From Phycisphaeraceae bacterium D3-23 (GTDB lineage Bacteria > Planctomycetota > Phycisphaerae > Phycisphaerales > Phycisphaeraceae): a stretch of DNA of 64,000 bases. Location of the stretch: assembly GCA_039555135.1 (NCBI GenBank), contig CP114179.1, positions 4,030,001-4,094,000 on the forward strand. Direction: 5' to 3'. Below, piece after piece: positions 8,711-17,724 of this stretch (within the stretch, counting starts at the first letter, position 1; every line of letters begins with the position of its first letter). The translations under genes and the position numbers were made by a program. Under the pieces are notes generated by a model. That model was not told the origin of the DNA. It worked only from the letters and a program-made list of their open reading frames with translations, and searched no databases.

Positions 8711-10575
8711 AGGAAGACCTCCACGCCGAAGTGTTTCTGGTCGATCATGTCCTGCGTAAACGTCGGCATGTAGCCGGTGTGGCGGAGGTTGGCCTGCTTC
8801 TTGTCGCGCAACGTGAAGATGTTTTCGAGTCGGATCTGGTGCGACTCGGGCTCGATGGTCGTGACCTCGGAGATCGTGGTGACGCGTCGCGTGCCGTCGC
8901 CGAAGCGTGCGACCTGGACGACCATGTCGATCGCGCTGACGATCTGTTCGCGGATCGCGCGGATGGGCATATCGACGGCCATGAGCACGAGGGCTTCGGC
9001 GCGTTTCATGCAGTCGTAGGGCGTGTTCGCGTGGATCGTCGAGAGCGAGCCGTCGTGCCCGGTGTTCATGGCCTGGAGCATGTCCATGGCTTCGGCACCA
9101 CGGACCTCGCCGATGATGATGCGGTCTGGGCGCATACGCAGCGAGTTACGGACAAGGTCGCGGATGGTGTACGCGCCTTTGCCCTCGACGTTCGCGGGGC
9201 GGCCCTCGAGCTTGACGACGTGGGGCTGGGGTAGGCGCAGCTCGGCCGACTCCTCGACCGTAACGATGCGTTCATTGGGGCGGGCGTACGCGGAGAGGAC
9301 GTTGAGCAGGGTCGTCTTGCCCGAGCCCGTGCCGCCTGAGATCAGGATGTTTTTTCGGCCCACGACGCATCCCTGCAGAAACTCGGCGACGGGCCCGCTG
9401 ATCGAGCCGCGCTCGATGAGGTCGTCCATGGTGAACGGCACCCAGCCGAATTTGCGGATCGTGAGGCACGGGCCGACCAGCGACAGCGGGCTGATCACGA
9501 CGTTGACGCGCGAGCCGTCGGGCAGGCGCGCATCGACCAGCGGCGTGCTCGTGTCGACGCGTCGGCCGACGGGCGTCAGGATGCGCTCAATGATCGATAG
9601 CAGGATCTCGTCGCTGAAGAACGTCCGGCTGGTCTCGACGATCGTGCCTTGCTTCTCGGTGTAGATGTGGTCCTTGCCCACGACCATGATCTCCGAGACG
9701 GACGGCATCTCGAGCAGGTCCTGAAGCGGGCCCAGGCCGAACATGATGTCCTGGATGTCTTTGGAGACCGTCTGCCGGACGATGTACCGCTGCACATCGC
9801 GCGGGATCATCGGCAGCTCCATCTCGAAGAGCTCTTCGAATGCGTCGTCGGCGACGGCGAGGTCCTCCTGCACGCTCGTCGGGTCGAACAGCAGCGGCAT
9901 CATGTCCACCAGGTTCGTCACGAGCTGCGAGATCTGCTGCTCTTTGTCGGCGTCGAGCACGCGCGAGTCGGCGGACTTGTAGTCGGTCTGGACCCGGCCC
10001 TCACACTGGCGCACGACCTCGGCCTGGACCAGCCGACGCAGGTGCATCCGCATCGTGTAGTGGAGCACCTGCTTGTCCATCGCCTCGATCCGCGCGTTGA
10101 GCACGGACCCGAGGTGGCTCAGGACTTCGTCGATGAAGCGGTTGTCGTTCTTGTTGAGGTGGCCCGTGACGCGGAGGTTCATCCGCTCGAGCAGCTCGGT
10201 GTGGACCTCGCTCTCCATGTCCATGAGCGAGGCGTGGAGCTCGGCGTCGGTGATGCGTTCTTCAGCGCCGAGCTTACGCTTCTCCTGCCCGACCAGCGCG
10301 AGGGAAAACTGCCCGAGCTGGACCTCGTCACCAAAGTCGATCTTGATCGGGTGATCGGGCAGCACCTCGCGATTGGCGACGCGCGTGCCGGCTCGGGAGA
10401 GCGACTCGACATACATCTGGTTGCCCTTGCGCACGATCTGGCAGTGCCGACGCGCGACGAAAGGGCTCTTGAGGACGAGCGTGTTGCCGTCCTCGCGCCC
10501 GATCGTGATCGGGTCGCCCTCGACTTCGAGCGACTCGCGGGTGTTTCGGCTGTGGTCGTAGAGCCAGAGTTCCAT
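8707..10575 (-). CDS. tadA: TadA/CpaF-type secretion ATPase with N-terminal FHA domain
   Basis: The motor ATPase for Flp pilus extension. The 622-residue protein is far longer than standard TadA because of an added N-terminal FHA domain (about 1-95), with ITIGREDGNTLVL, ARRHCQI and SRAGTRVANRE. The ATPase core has the Walker A motif GGTGSGKTTLLN (about 412-423), IIIGEVRGAEAMDMLQAMNT (Walker B region) and GHDGSLSTIHAN. The FHA fusion implies recruitment by a phosphothreonine protein, consistent with the kinase in the same cluster. A second, FHA-free TadA lies at 16474-17619. ATG at 10575 starts directly at the FHA domain. Confidence 0.95.
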   Translation of the reverse strand: MELWLYDHSRNTRESLEVEGDPITIGREDGNTLVLKSPFVARRHCQIVRKGNQMYVESLSRAGTRVANREVLPDHPIKIDFGDEVQLGQFSLALVGQEKRKLGAEERITDAELHASLMDMESEVHTELLERMNLRVTGHLNKNDNRFIDEVLSHLGSVLNARIEAMDKQVLHYTMRMHLRRLVQAEVVRQCEGRVQTDYKSADSRVLDADKEQQISQLVTNLVDMMPLLFDPTSVQEDLAVADDAFEELFEMELPMIPRDVQRYIVRQTVSKDIQDIMFGLGPLQDLLEMPSVSEIMVVGKDHIYTEKQGTIVETSRTFFSDEILLSIIERILTPVGRRVDTSTPLVDARLPDGSRVNVVISPLSLVGPCLTIRKFGWVPFTMDDLIERGSISGPVAEFLQGCVVGRKNILISGGTGSGKTTLLNVLSAYARPNERIVTVEESAELRLPQPHVVKLEGRPANVEGKGAYTIRDLVRNSLRMRPDRIIIGEVRGAEAMDMLQAMNTGHDGSLSTIHANTPYDCMKRAEALVLMAVDMPIRAIREQIVSAIDMVVQVARFGDGTRRVTTISEVTTIEPESHQIRLENIFTLRDKKQANLRHTGYMPTFTQDMIDQKHFGVEVFL

Positions 10576-10635
10576 AGGGCGGTTCAGCGGGTGGGGGCAG
10601 GGAGCATGTCGCGGCGCTACAAGCGGAAGGCCGGC

Positions 10636-11433
10636 TTAGTCGAGCCCGAGCATTTCCAGGATTTCGTCGCGGACGACGCCTTCTTCCTCGGCACCGTCCA
10701 GGAGCGTGCGGTCGATGCCGGCGCGGACGACGATGAGGAATTCGTTTCCGGCGATGCGGGTCTGCAGGTTGGCGAGCTTGGCGACCTCGTCGCGGGCGAC
10801 CTCGATGGTGATGCTGCCGTACTTGACGTTGCGTGAGCGCGACGAGTCCGCGCCGGATTCGACGACCCGGCTGCCGACCAGGCGGACCTGCACGCGTTCC
10901 ATGACGACGATCGATTCGGTGCCGGTTCTGCGCATGACGTTGGCGTAGATATCGACGTAGTCATCCGGGGCCAGGTTGGGTGGCTGGTTGTCGGTGTTGA
11001 CCGGGAGTGCGACGAGTCGTCGGCCGCGTTCGAGGTCGATGCCCAGGCGGTTGGTGCTTTCTCGGATGAACATGCCGTCGCGGATGACCTCGCCGGCGCG
11101 GGCGGAGACGCTGAAGGTGCGCTTGGCGTAGCCGCCGTTGGGGATGCCAACGGTCGCGGGGTCCTCACGGATGGCGTCGGTGCCGAAGGCGCGGATGTAG
11201 GACTTGGGGATTGCGATCATCTCGACATCGCCGGGCGAGAGCTCGTCGCCGCGGTCGCGGTCGACGGTGAGGCGGAAGAAGTTCTCGGTGTCTTCGGAGT
11301 TCGCCTTGGCGCGTAACTCGACGTAGACGTTCATCAGGATGACGGCGACGACCGCGACGACGCCAGCGATCATGACCAGCTGCGTGCTGCCGCCCCGGGC
11401 GGGCGGGGACTGGGAGGAGGGGATCTGGCTCAT
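10636..11433 (-). CDS. cpaB: Flp pilus assembly protein CpaB/RcpC
   Basis: A 265-residue protein with one N-terminal membrane segment (LVMIAGVVAVVAVILMNVYV, about 19-38) and a periplasmic SAF-type domain, ARAGEVIRDGMFI. A CpaB-like region follows, with GRRLVALPVNTDN, DDYVDIYANV and a long beta-rich tail. CpaB/RcpC is a periplasmic component of the Tad pilus. The ATG at 11433 is chosen because it precedes the membrane anchor; the longer frame upstream overlaps the next gene and is an artefact. The gene follows the kinase and membrane protein and precedes FHA-tadA. The outer-membrane secretin usually next to CpaB is missing from this locus. Confidence 0.88.
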   Translation of the reverse strand: MSQIPSSQSPPARGGSTQLVMIAGVVAVVAVILMNVYVELRAKANSEDTENFFRLTVDRDRGDELSPGDVEMIAIPKSYIRAFGTDAIREDPATVGIPNGGYAKRTFSVSARAGEVIRDGMFIRESTNRLGIDLERGRRLVALPVNTDNQPPNLAPDDYVDIYANVMRRTGTESIVVMERVQVRLVGSRVVESGADSSRSRNVKYGSITIEVARDEVAKLANLQTRIAGNEFLIVVRAGIDRTLLDGAEEEGVVRDEILEMLGLD

Positions 11434-11471
11434 CGGGTTATCCGGGTGGGGGGCTTGGCGGGCGTCGCGTG

Positions 11472-12134
11472 CTAGGGCCGCGAAGCGATAGGGTAACGGA
11501 AGTGCACATCGACGGAGAGCGAAGGCATCTGTGGCGGGGCGGGTCGGAGCGGATTGACGGTGACGGTGAACGTCTCTTCGCCGCGGATGAAGAGCGTGCT
11601 GATGCTGCCGGGCCGGCTCTGGTTGGGCCGGCTTGTATGCACAGTGAAGCCGACGCTCTGTGCGGCGGCGCGGTAGTGGTCCATCACGTCCTGGGGCTGC
11701 GCGCCGATGTCGGTGACGGTGTAGACCGCTTGTTCGTCGTTGTATCGGCCGTCGGGCTTGAGCCGGTGGCAGACGTTGCGCTCCGCGCCGGGGTAAGCGG
11801 GCAGATGCGCGGGGTCGTGGTCGATGGGGGTGTAGCCCTCGGACAGCGCGTCGGAGGCGGAGCCGGGCTGAAGCAGGTCGCCGCCGGCCAGGGGTGAGCT
11901 GCCTTCCTCGTTGAGCGCGAGGGTGCCGGTCGCGGTTGCGTCGGGGGGCGGGTCGAGGCCTTGGGCGAGGTCGTTGAACGCGTAGATGGCGAATACGAGG
12001 AGGCCGATCGAGAGCAGGACGACGACGGCAAAGCGGACCACAAGGAGCCCGCGCCCCGGGGCCGTTGGGGCGGATGCGGGGTCCTTGTCGGCGTCGGTCG
12101 AGGCCGTTTGATCGTCGGGCGGGGGTGGGGTCAA
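11472..12134 (-). CDS. hypothetical single-TM protein in the Tad cluster
   Basis: The 220-residue protein has a Pro/Asp-rich cytoplasmic N-terminus and one membrane segment (LLVVRFAVVVLLSIGLLVFAI, about 31-51). A periplasmic domain contains VCHRLKPDGRYND, QDVMDHYRAAAQSVGFTVHT and FIRGEETFTVTVNP. The last part resembles small domains in which a helix precedes a beta sheet and which bind other envelope proteins, but I do not recognise a named family. The start codon is a TTG at 12134. It is placed 38 bases from cpaB in the same orientation and is likely co-transcribed, so an accessory role in pilus assembly is plausible. Confidence 0.7.
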   Translation of the reverse strand: MTPPPPDDQTASTDADKDPASAPTAPGRGLLVVRFAVVVLLSIGLLVFAIYAFNDLAQGLDPPPDATATGTLALNEEGSSPLAGGDLLQPGSASDALSEGYTPIDHDPAHLPAYPGAERNVCHRLKPDGRYNDEQAVYTVTDIGAQPQDVMDHYRAAAQSVGFTVHTSRPNQSRPGSISTLFIRGEETFTVTVNPLRPAPPQMPSLSVDVHFRYPIASRP

Positions 12135-12209
12135 GGTGAGTGGCGGGGCGCTGGTCGGGGGTGTTGAGGCGAGCGGGTTCGTTCGGGTGTACGACGGATG
12201 TCGATGGCG

Positions 12210-14864
12210 TTACTGCGTGCGGTCCTGGATGGTCTGCCGACGCTCGCGCGTCTGGGCGTTGGTCTTGATCGCCTCGGCACGGGACAGTGCGCTCTCGGCT
12301 TCGTCCCATTGGCTTCGCTGGATGTTGGTGTCGCACAGCTCGAGCCACATCTCGAAGTCGCAGTCGAGGATACTCGCGTTGATGCCGGGGTTCGCGAAGA
12401 TCTCGCGGGCCGCGATGTACTTGCGCTTGGCCGGGCCGTACTCGCCGCGCTCGAAGAAGACGTCGCCCTCGGCGACGAGCGTGCGGTAGTCGCGGAGGTT
12501 TGTAATCGCGCGGGCCAGCGCGAGCACCTGCTCGGTGTTGCCCAGGTTGTTGCGGGCGATTGCGAGCTGGCGTTCGGCGGTCTCGACGTCGCCCTCTTCC
12601 ATCGCCGCAGATGCGGATGCCAGCGCAAGCTGGCCTGTCGACTGCGTGATGATGTCGTTCATCGCGCCGCCGCGCGCGCCGCCCAATTCGATCGCCTCGG
12701 TCGCAAGCTCGATCGCCTGCGAATAGTTGCTGGCGGCGAAGGCACGCTCGGCCTGGCCGACCTTGGCGAGGTAGGCACGTTCGTTGCCGATCCCGGCCAT
12801 GAGCTGCTGGGCTCGGCGGTGGTCCGGGTCGCGGTCCAAAACGCCCTCAAGCAATGTCACAGCACGGTTGAGCTGACCGTCCTCGATATGGCCATCCGCC
12901 AGCTGTGTGTCGCGGTCGTTGATCAAGTTCTCATATCGCGCGACAAACGCTTCGGGCTCGGGGTCACGTTCGATCCGGTCGTAGAGCAGTTCGATCAACT
13001 CTTCCATGTCGTTCCGGCCCTCGGCCAGCGCGATGTCGCGGTCGCTTTCGGTACGGAACACACGCAGCTCCAGCGCCGCGAGCATCGCGGTGTGTTCGGG
13101 CGACGCGGCCTCGGGGTCGTCATCGATCGTGTCTTGGAGCAGTTCGATCGCTTCGTCGAGGTCGCCGACCTCGACCAGTTCGTTGGCTTGCTGTGTGATC
13201 GCGGCGTTCTTCTCGGTGTTGAAGAGCATCCGGTATCGGGCGTGGAGCGCGTCGAGCGTCCCCTGGTCCTCGGCCGCGAGGTTGTCGCCAAGCGTGTCGC
13301 GTTGGATGCGGATGCGTTCGATGGCAGTCTCGAGCTTGCCCTCGTTGAGCAGCGCAGCGATCTCGTTGGCGTTTTCCTGGAACGCGGCCCGACGCCTGTG
13401 GGACTGGACCAGGCGGTCGGCCTCACCCCGCGTCAGATCGGTGTCCGCCAGGCGGGTGGGCCCGTCGCTGATCGCCTGCATCGCCTCGTCGTAGGCGATA
13501 AACGACGCCAGCGCGTCAATGTAGTTGCTGTCGGCGACGTGCAGCTGGCCCTGTGCGCGGTGGACGCCGGCGGCGGAGAGCTGGCCGAGGTTCGTGAACT
13601 CGTCCTTGAAGCTCTCGGGGCTATCTTTGTACTCGTTGGTGAGCGTGGCCTTGAGTTCGTTGAAGGCGTGCAGCGCGTCGGCGTAGTTGTTCTCGCCGAA
13701 GTGCAGGTCGTCGGCCGCCTCGATCTCGCCGGCGAGCGTCGCGATCCGGTCGCGGTATTGCTGCTTGGTCTCCTGGCCTTTGTAGATGAAGTATCCGCCG
13801 ATCGCGAGCAGCCAGAACACAAGCATGCCCACGAGGATCATCGGGATCTTGCTGCGCTTGGGGACCGCTGCGGTCTCGCTGACATCGCCGACGACGGCGG
13901 GCTGCATGGTCTGGTGGGGCTGGGGCGTCGGGATCGCGCCCTGCGCATCGTTGGCGAAGTGCAGTCGGATCGCCTCCATCAATTCGTGCGTGTTCGCGAT
14001 CCGCCGGGCGGGCTCCTTCTCCATCATGCGTGACACGAGGTCGGAGAGCGACTGCGGGATGTCGGGGACGAGCGTGCTGAGCGGCGCGACCTTGGCGCGG
14101 GGGTTGGTGTGCCACTTGACCCAGCGCATCGCCTGGTTGCGCTGGTCGCGCAGGATCGTGCGGAAGGCCTCGTTGAATTTGTCCCGGCCCGCGAGCATCT
14201 CGTAGGCCATGATGCCCATCGCGTAGATGTCGCTGCTGGTCGTGGCCTTGCCGCCTTGCAACAGTTCGGGGGCCATGTAGCGGACCGAGCCCAGGTCCAT
14301 CGCCTGCTGGTCGCTGAGCGCCGCGGCGAGGCCGAAGTCGGAGATCTTCAATCCGCCGCCGCGCGGCATGAGGATGTTGGAGGGCTTGAGGTCGCGGTGG
14401 ACCATGTTGGCGGCGTGGATCGAGGAGAGCCCCTTCGAGGTCGCCGCGATGATGCCCAGCGCCTGGCGCTGCTCCATCGGTGCGGGCTCGGACTGGAGGA
14501 TCCACTCGAGGGTGGGCCCGTCGACAAACTCGCTGATGAGGAACACGCCGCGCGGGTCGTTGACGACGTCGATGAACTGCACGAGCATCGCGCGGTCGGT
14601 GATCGCGACGCCGCGGTGGACCTTGGCTTCCTTGACGGCACGCTGGCGCAGGTCGTCGCCCTCGTCACCGGGCGGGACGATGACCTGCTTGATGGCGACG
14701 GTGCGGTTGAGGATCGCGTCGAAGGCGGCAAAGACCACGCCCGAGCCGCCCGCGCCGACCTGCTGGACGATCTCGAAGTGGTCGACCTTGTCGCCGGGCT
14801 TGAGGGTCAGCGCCGTGAGGCCGGGGGACGTGTTGGCTTCGCCGGGGGTGGCGGGGATATTCAT
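12210..14864 (-). CDS. Ser/Thr protein kinase with TM segment and tetratricopeptide-like region
   Basis: A Hanks-type kinase of 884 residues. The kinase domain (about 25-290) has the glycine loop GAGGSGVVFAAF, AIKQV with the ATP lysine, HRDLKPSN (about 156-163), DFGLAAAL and the APELL activation segment. A membrane segment, MILVGMLVFWLLAIGGYFIY, lies near 340-362. The remaining 500 residues are helical repeats (GQLHVADSNYIDALASF, VTLLEGVLDRDPDHRRAQQL) of TPR type, placed outside the cytoplasm. Two FHA proteins in the same cluster are natural readers of its products. The gene is between prepilin peptidase and pilus genes, so it probably couples an envelope signal to pilus activity. Confidence 0.95.
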   Translation of the reverse strand: MNIPATPGEANTSPGLTALTLKPGDKVDHFEIVQQVGAGGSGVVFAAFDAILNRTVAIKQVIVPPGDEGDDLRQRAVKEAKVHRGVAITDRAMLVQFIDVVNDPRGVFLISEFVDGPTLEWILQSEPAPMEQRQALGIIAATSKGLSSIHAANMVHRDLKPSNILMPRGGGLKISDFGLAAALSDQQAMDLGSVRYMAPELLQGGKATTSSDIYAMGIMAYEMLAGRDKFNEAFRTILRDQRNQAMRWVKWHTNPRAKVAPLSTLVPDIPQSLSDLVSRMMEKEPARRIANTHELMEAIRLHFANDAQGAIPTPQPHQTMQPAVVGDVSETAAVPKRSKIPMILVGMLVFWLLAIGGYFIYKGQETKQQYRDRIATLAGEIEAADDLHFGENNYADALHAFNELKATLTNEYKDSPESFKDEFTNLGQLSAAGVHRAQGQLHVADSNYIDALASFIAYDEAMQAISDGPTRLADTDLTRGEADRLVQSHRRRAAFQENANEIAALLNEGKLETAIERIRIQRDTLGDNLAAEDQGTLDALHARYRMLFNTEKNAAITQQANELVEVGDLDEAIELLQDTIDDDPEAASPEHTAMLAALELRVFRTESDRDIALAEGRNDMEELIELLYDRIERDPEPEAFVARYENLINDRDTQLADGHIEDGQLNRAVTLLEGVLDRDPDHRRAQQLMAGIGNERAYLAKVGQAERAFAASNYSQAIELATEAIELGGARGGAMNDIITQSTGQLALASASAAMEEGDVETAERQLAIARNNLGNTEQVLALARAITNLRDYRTLVAEGDVFFERGEYGPAKRKYIAAREIFANPGINASILDCDFEMWLELCDTNIQRSQWDEAESALSRAEAIKTNAQTRERRQTIQDRTQ

Positions 14865-15027
14865 AGTCGTGGCCTTCCGGTTCGTTCGGCAGCGGTGCAG
14901 CCGAGGGTCTTGACGCTTGCAGCTTCTTTACTTACTTCGGTCCGGTGGGGTGGGTTCCTGTCAATCTAGGCATTCTAAACCACTTACGTCTCGCGTGACG
15001 TTTTTCTTAGGGTTTTGGGCGGTCGCG

Positions 15028-15618
15028 CTAGGGCCAGATCCACGGGTTTTTGGGCCAGAGCCCGACCATCAACTCGGCCCCGGCGAGCCCCGCGCCCACC
15101 GCGATCGCCACGGCAAAGGGCACCGTCGGGGCGCTCTCCGAGTCGTCGGGTTTGATGACCTTGCCCCCGCTCAGCGCGATCCCCAGCAGCCGGTACACCG
15201 TGAGCTTCACCCGGCCGGCAAGGATCATCGTGCACAACCCCATCACCAGCGCGACGACCAGCGCGTAGATCGTGGTCCCGACGACCACCTGCCACTGGCC
15301 GCTGATCGCACCGACCGCGCCCATGAGCTTCGCGTCGCCCATGCCCAGCCCGCCGATGAAGACGAGGACAACGAACGGCACGAGGCCGAGCAGCAGAGCG
15401 ATCCACGCCCCCGACAGGGTGCCGGCCTCTGTGAGCGGGCTGCCCAGCAGGCCGTTACCCATCACCAACCCGATGATCGCCCAGAAGATAAGCCCACCGA
15501 TCATGGCCGGGAACGTGAGGGTATTGCGGATGAGCTTGGTGCGGACATCGGTGACCGACGCGGCCACGCAGACCCCGAGGAGCACGATATAGGCCAGGAT
15601 TTGAATCGCGGTGGGCAT
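15028..15618 (-). CDS. cpaA: prepilin peptidase (A24 family, CpaA/TadV type)
   Basis: An inner-membrane aspartic protease that removes the leader of Flp-type prepilins. The 196-residue protein has about five or six membrane segments and the two catalytic aspartates in TDVRTKLIRN (near residue 24) and GLGMGDAKLMGAVGA. The short length without an N-terminal methylase domain is typical of the CpaA/TadV group rather than PilD. It lies 250 bases downstream of two small pilin genes read in the same direction, its likely substrates. Confidence 0.93.
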   Translation of the reverse strand: MPTAIQILAYIVLLGVCVAASVTDVRTKLIRNTLTFPAMIGGLIFWAIIGLVMGNGLLGSPLTEAGTLSGAWIALLLGLVPFVVLVFIGGLGMGDAKLMGAVGAISGQWQVVVGTTIYALVVALVMGLCTMILAGRVKLTVYRLLGIALSGGKVIKPDDSESAPTVPFAVAIAVGAGLAGAELMVGLWPKNPWIWP

Positions 15619-15669
15619 CGGGAGGGCGATGGTCCGGGGCGTGGGTGTGGGGGTTGCGATGACTCGCTC

Positions 15670-15745
15670 GTTTAGCCGTCGCCCAAGGGGCGGCGTGTCG
15701 GCTTATCGGGTCTATCTCGCGCCGCCCGTTGGGCGACGGCTAAAC
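15670..15745. repeat. inverted repeat with 26-nt arms (TTTAGCCGTCGCCCA type)
   Basis: The left arm 15670-15695 and right arm 15720-15745 are reverse complements with one mismatch; the spacer is 24 bases. The arms start and end with GTTTAGCCGTCGCCCA and its complement. It lies between the pilin terminator and the prepilin peptidase gene and is likely a dispersed REP-like element that could fold into a long hairpin in the transcript. Confidence 0.75.
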
Positions 15746-15778
15746 AAATCGGGGCAGCACGCGCTACGCATGGACGCC

Positions 15779-15807
15779 CAAAAAACAGCCCCGCGCGTGG
15801 CGGGGCT
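15779..15807 (-). terminator. intrinsic terminator after the pilin genes
   Basis: On the minus strand a 7-bp stem (CGGGGCT... complement at 15787-15793 and 15801-15807) with a 7-nt loop is followed directly by GTTTTTTGG. It ends transcription about 60 bases beyond the stop of the 71-residue pilin, so pilin mRNA can be made in excess over the downstream assembly genes. Confidence 0.75.
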
Positions 15808-15867
15808 GGGGTCAGCGTAAGGGTCGATTCAGCGTGACCGGTTCAACCCGCGCTGTGGGGTGTTGGA

Positions 15868-16083
15868 TTAGAACGGGTTGTCGTTACCGTCGTTTTGGTC
15901 AGCATTGCCTTGGACGTTGGTCCATTCATTAGTCACCCATTCACGGATTGCGCCAGAGAAGAACAGCAGCAGGCCCAGCAGCGGCAGGGCGATCGCGGCG
16001 ACGATCAGCAGCTTCTCGAGGGCTTCTGCACCCTTTTCTTCACGGACAATGCGGGTCATGGCGCTTTTAATCATCTTCGTCAT
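15868..16083 (-). CDS. Flp family type IVb pilin-like protein
   Basis: A 71-residue protein with the form of a Flp prepilin: a basic leader (MTKMIKSAMTRIVREEKGAEALE), then a hydrophobic helix (LLIVAAIALPLLGLLLFFSG) and a short polar tail rich in Asn and Asp. The processing site is probably after the glycine in EEKG-AEALE, matching the G/A-x4-E rule for type IV prepilins, with Glu at +5 in the usual Flp GAxALEY-like box. It is followed by an intrinsic terminator. A second pilin-like gene lies just upstream. Confidence 0.85.
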   Translation of the reverse strand: MTKMIKSAMTRIVREEKGAEALEKLLIVAAIALPLLGLLLFFSGAIREWVTNEWTNVQGNADQNDGNDNPF

Positions 16084-16213
16084 GGTCGGTCTCCAGTCGG
16101 GCCTGAGCCCGGTGTGTAGGTATGCTATCTATCGGTTGAGACGCGGCGGGGTTGCAACGCGTTACACGAAAAAGGCGTTCAAAGCCCATCCGGGCGTGTA
16201 TTGGGCCTGCCCA

Positions 16214-16417
16214 TTAGGGGAAGGGCATCTGGTTCATCGTGGTGACGAGCCCGTAGTGCCCCGCAAGGGTCATGAGCCCGTAGATGATGATGCCCAAGGT
16301 GGGGATGCCGATCGCGGCGAGCAGGAGGACCCATTCGAGGGTCGTCGCGCCCCGCTCTTCACGGATAAACCGTGCGAGGGCCCGTTTCCAGATTGCCTTG
16401 GTGCGTCGGTTCAACAT
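16214..16417 (-). CDS. Flp family type IVb pilin-like protein
   Basis: This 67-residue protein has a basic leader ending in FIREERG-ATTLEW, then a hydrophobic segment LLLAAIGIPTLGIIIYGLM and a short tail. The glycine before ATTLEW is the likely cleavage point, and Glu at +5 fits the prepilin peptidase rule. It differs in sequence from the other pilin-like gene 130 bases downstream, so one may be the major and one a minor pilin; which is which cannot be told from sequence. Confidence 0.85.
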   Translation of the reverse strand: MLNRRTKAIWKRALARFIREERGATTLEWVLLLAAIGIPTLGIIIYGLMTLAGHYGLVTTMNQMPFP

Positions 16418-16473
16418 CTGTAAGTCTATGCTTGGTCCCGGGTTCTGTCCAGCGTTGTCTGATTTTTCGCGGG

Positions 16474-17619
16474 CTATTCGCCGGCCTTGGCGGTCTTTTT
16501 CATCGTTTTGAGGTCCATCTCGAAGATCTCGGCCGTTCGCTCGGTGACGAGGTTTTCCATCCCGGCCTTCAGGTGGCCCGCCATGGCAGAACGCTCGCCG
16601 GTCGCCTTCAATTGCATCGCCTGATGGCCTTCATCGTTGGTCCCGGGCTGGAGGTTGAAGATATCGCGGATGGCGTAGTGGCCTTCCTTATCGAGCGGGG
16701 CGACCTCGGCGATTTGAGTGACCTGCCGGTACCCGCCGACCTGGCGGACGAGCTGGACGATGACGTCGATGGCGGAGCTGACCTGGCTGCGCAGCGCGGA
16801 GAGCGGGAGCTTGACCTCGCTCATCAGCGCCATGGTTTCGAGTCGGTTGAGTGCGTCGAAGGCGTTGTTGGCGTGGAGCGTGCCCATCGACCCGCCGTGG
16901 CCGGAGGTCATCGCCTGGATCATGTCCAGGGCCTCCTCGCCGCGGACCTCGCCGATGATGATGCGGTCGGGCCGCAGCCGGAGCGACGAGCGGAAGAGGT
17001 TTCGGATCTTCACCGCGCCGCGGCCGTGGCTGTCGGCGGCCTTGGCTTCGAGCGAGATCACGTGGTCCTGCTGGAGCTGGAGCTCGGCCGAGTCCTCGAT
17101 CACCACGATGCGCTGGCCCGCGGGGATGTAGTGCGACAGCGCGTTGAGCAGCGAGGTCTTGCCCGAGCTCGTGCCGCCGGCGACGAGCATGTTCTGCTCG
17201 TTGTTGATCGCGACCTTCATGTACTCGGCCGCGGCCTCGGACAGCGAGCCGATGTGCACCAGCCAGTCGACATCGAGCATCGTCTTGGCGAACTTCCGGA
17301 TCGTCATCGCCATGCCGAACCGGGCGCAGGGCGCTTTGGCGACGTGGACCCGCGAGCCGTCGGGCAGGCGGGTATCGACGAGGAAATCTTCGTCGTTGAT
17401 GCTTTTGCCGGTGTATTGCAGGATGTTATTGACCGCCGCCTCGTAGGCCTCGACATCCGGGAAGCGTGCTTCGGTCTTGAGGATCTTGCCACCCTTCTCG
17501 ATGTAGACCTCTTCAAAGTTGTTGCACATCACCTCGGCGACCTGGGTGTCCTCCAGGTATGCCGTGATCGGCGCGAGGTAGTGGGCGATCGTCTTCTCGA
17601 AGAGGGCGGTATCAGACAT
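16474..17619 (-). CDS. TadA/CpaF-type secretion ATPase (second copy)
   Basis: The 381-residue ATPase contains an N-terminal domain, then the Walker A motif GGTSSGKTSLLN, the Asp box and IIIGEVRGEEALDMIQAMTS, and GHGGSMGTLHANNAFDALNR. It lacks the FHA domain of the other TadA in this window and is the size of ordinary CpaF/TadA proteins minus their N-terminal extension. The two ATPases are clearly paralogues but not recent copies. It heads the pilin genes, 57 bases upstream. It could be the retraction or alternative motor, or serve another secretion system. Confidence 0.93.
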   Translation of the reverse strand: MSDTALFEKTIAHYLAPITAYLEDTQVAEVMCNNFEEVYIEKGGKILKTEARFPDVEAYEAAVNNILQYTGKSINDEDFLVDTRLPDGSRVHVAKAPCARFGMAMTIRKFAKTMLDVDWLVHIGSLSEAAAEYMKVAINNEQNMLVAGGTSSGKTSLLNALSHYIPAGQRIVVIEDSAELQLQQDHVISLEAKAADSHGRGAVKIRNLFRSSLRLRPDRIIIGEVRGEEALDMIQAMTSGHGGSMGTLHANNAFDALNRLETMALMSEVKLPLSALRSQVSSAIDVIVQLVRQVGGYRQVTQIAEVAPLDKEGHYAIRDIFNLQPGTNDEGHQAMQLKATGERSAMAGHLKAGMENLVTERTAEIFEMDLKTMKKTAKAGE

Positions 17620-17670
17620 AGGCGGATTGTAGCGGGAGATTGCTCTGGGATCGTGGTGTCTTAACCCACA

Positions 17671-17698
17671 AGGCCAAGGGACATAAGTCCCTTGGCCT
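17671..17698. terminator. perfect 12-bp hairpin downstream of the B12-binding gene
   Basis: The arms AGGCCAAGGGAC and GTCCCTTGGCCT enclose an ATAA loop. It lies 27 bases beyond the stop of the B12-binding protein gene (minus strand) and upstream of tadA. No T-run follows, so it could be a terminator of the factor-assisted kind or a REP-like hairpin. Confidence 0.6.
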
Positions 17699-17724
17699 AT
17701 GGGATGCTGAATCAGGTGTCGTTG

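Noticed and set aside
10636-12348. Single 570-codon gene covering cpaB and upstream
   Set aside because: The upstream part overlaps the 220-residue membrane protein gene in another frame and is Arg/Pro-rich shadow; the cpaB start at 11433 is well placed.
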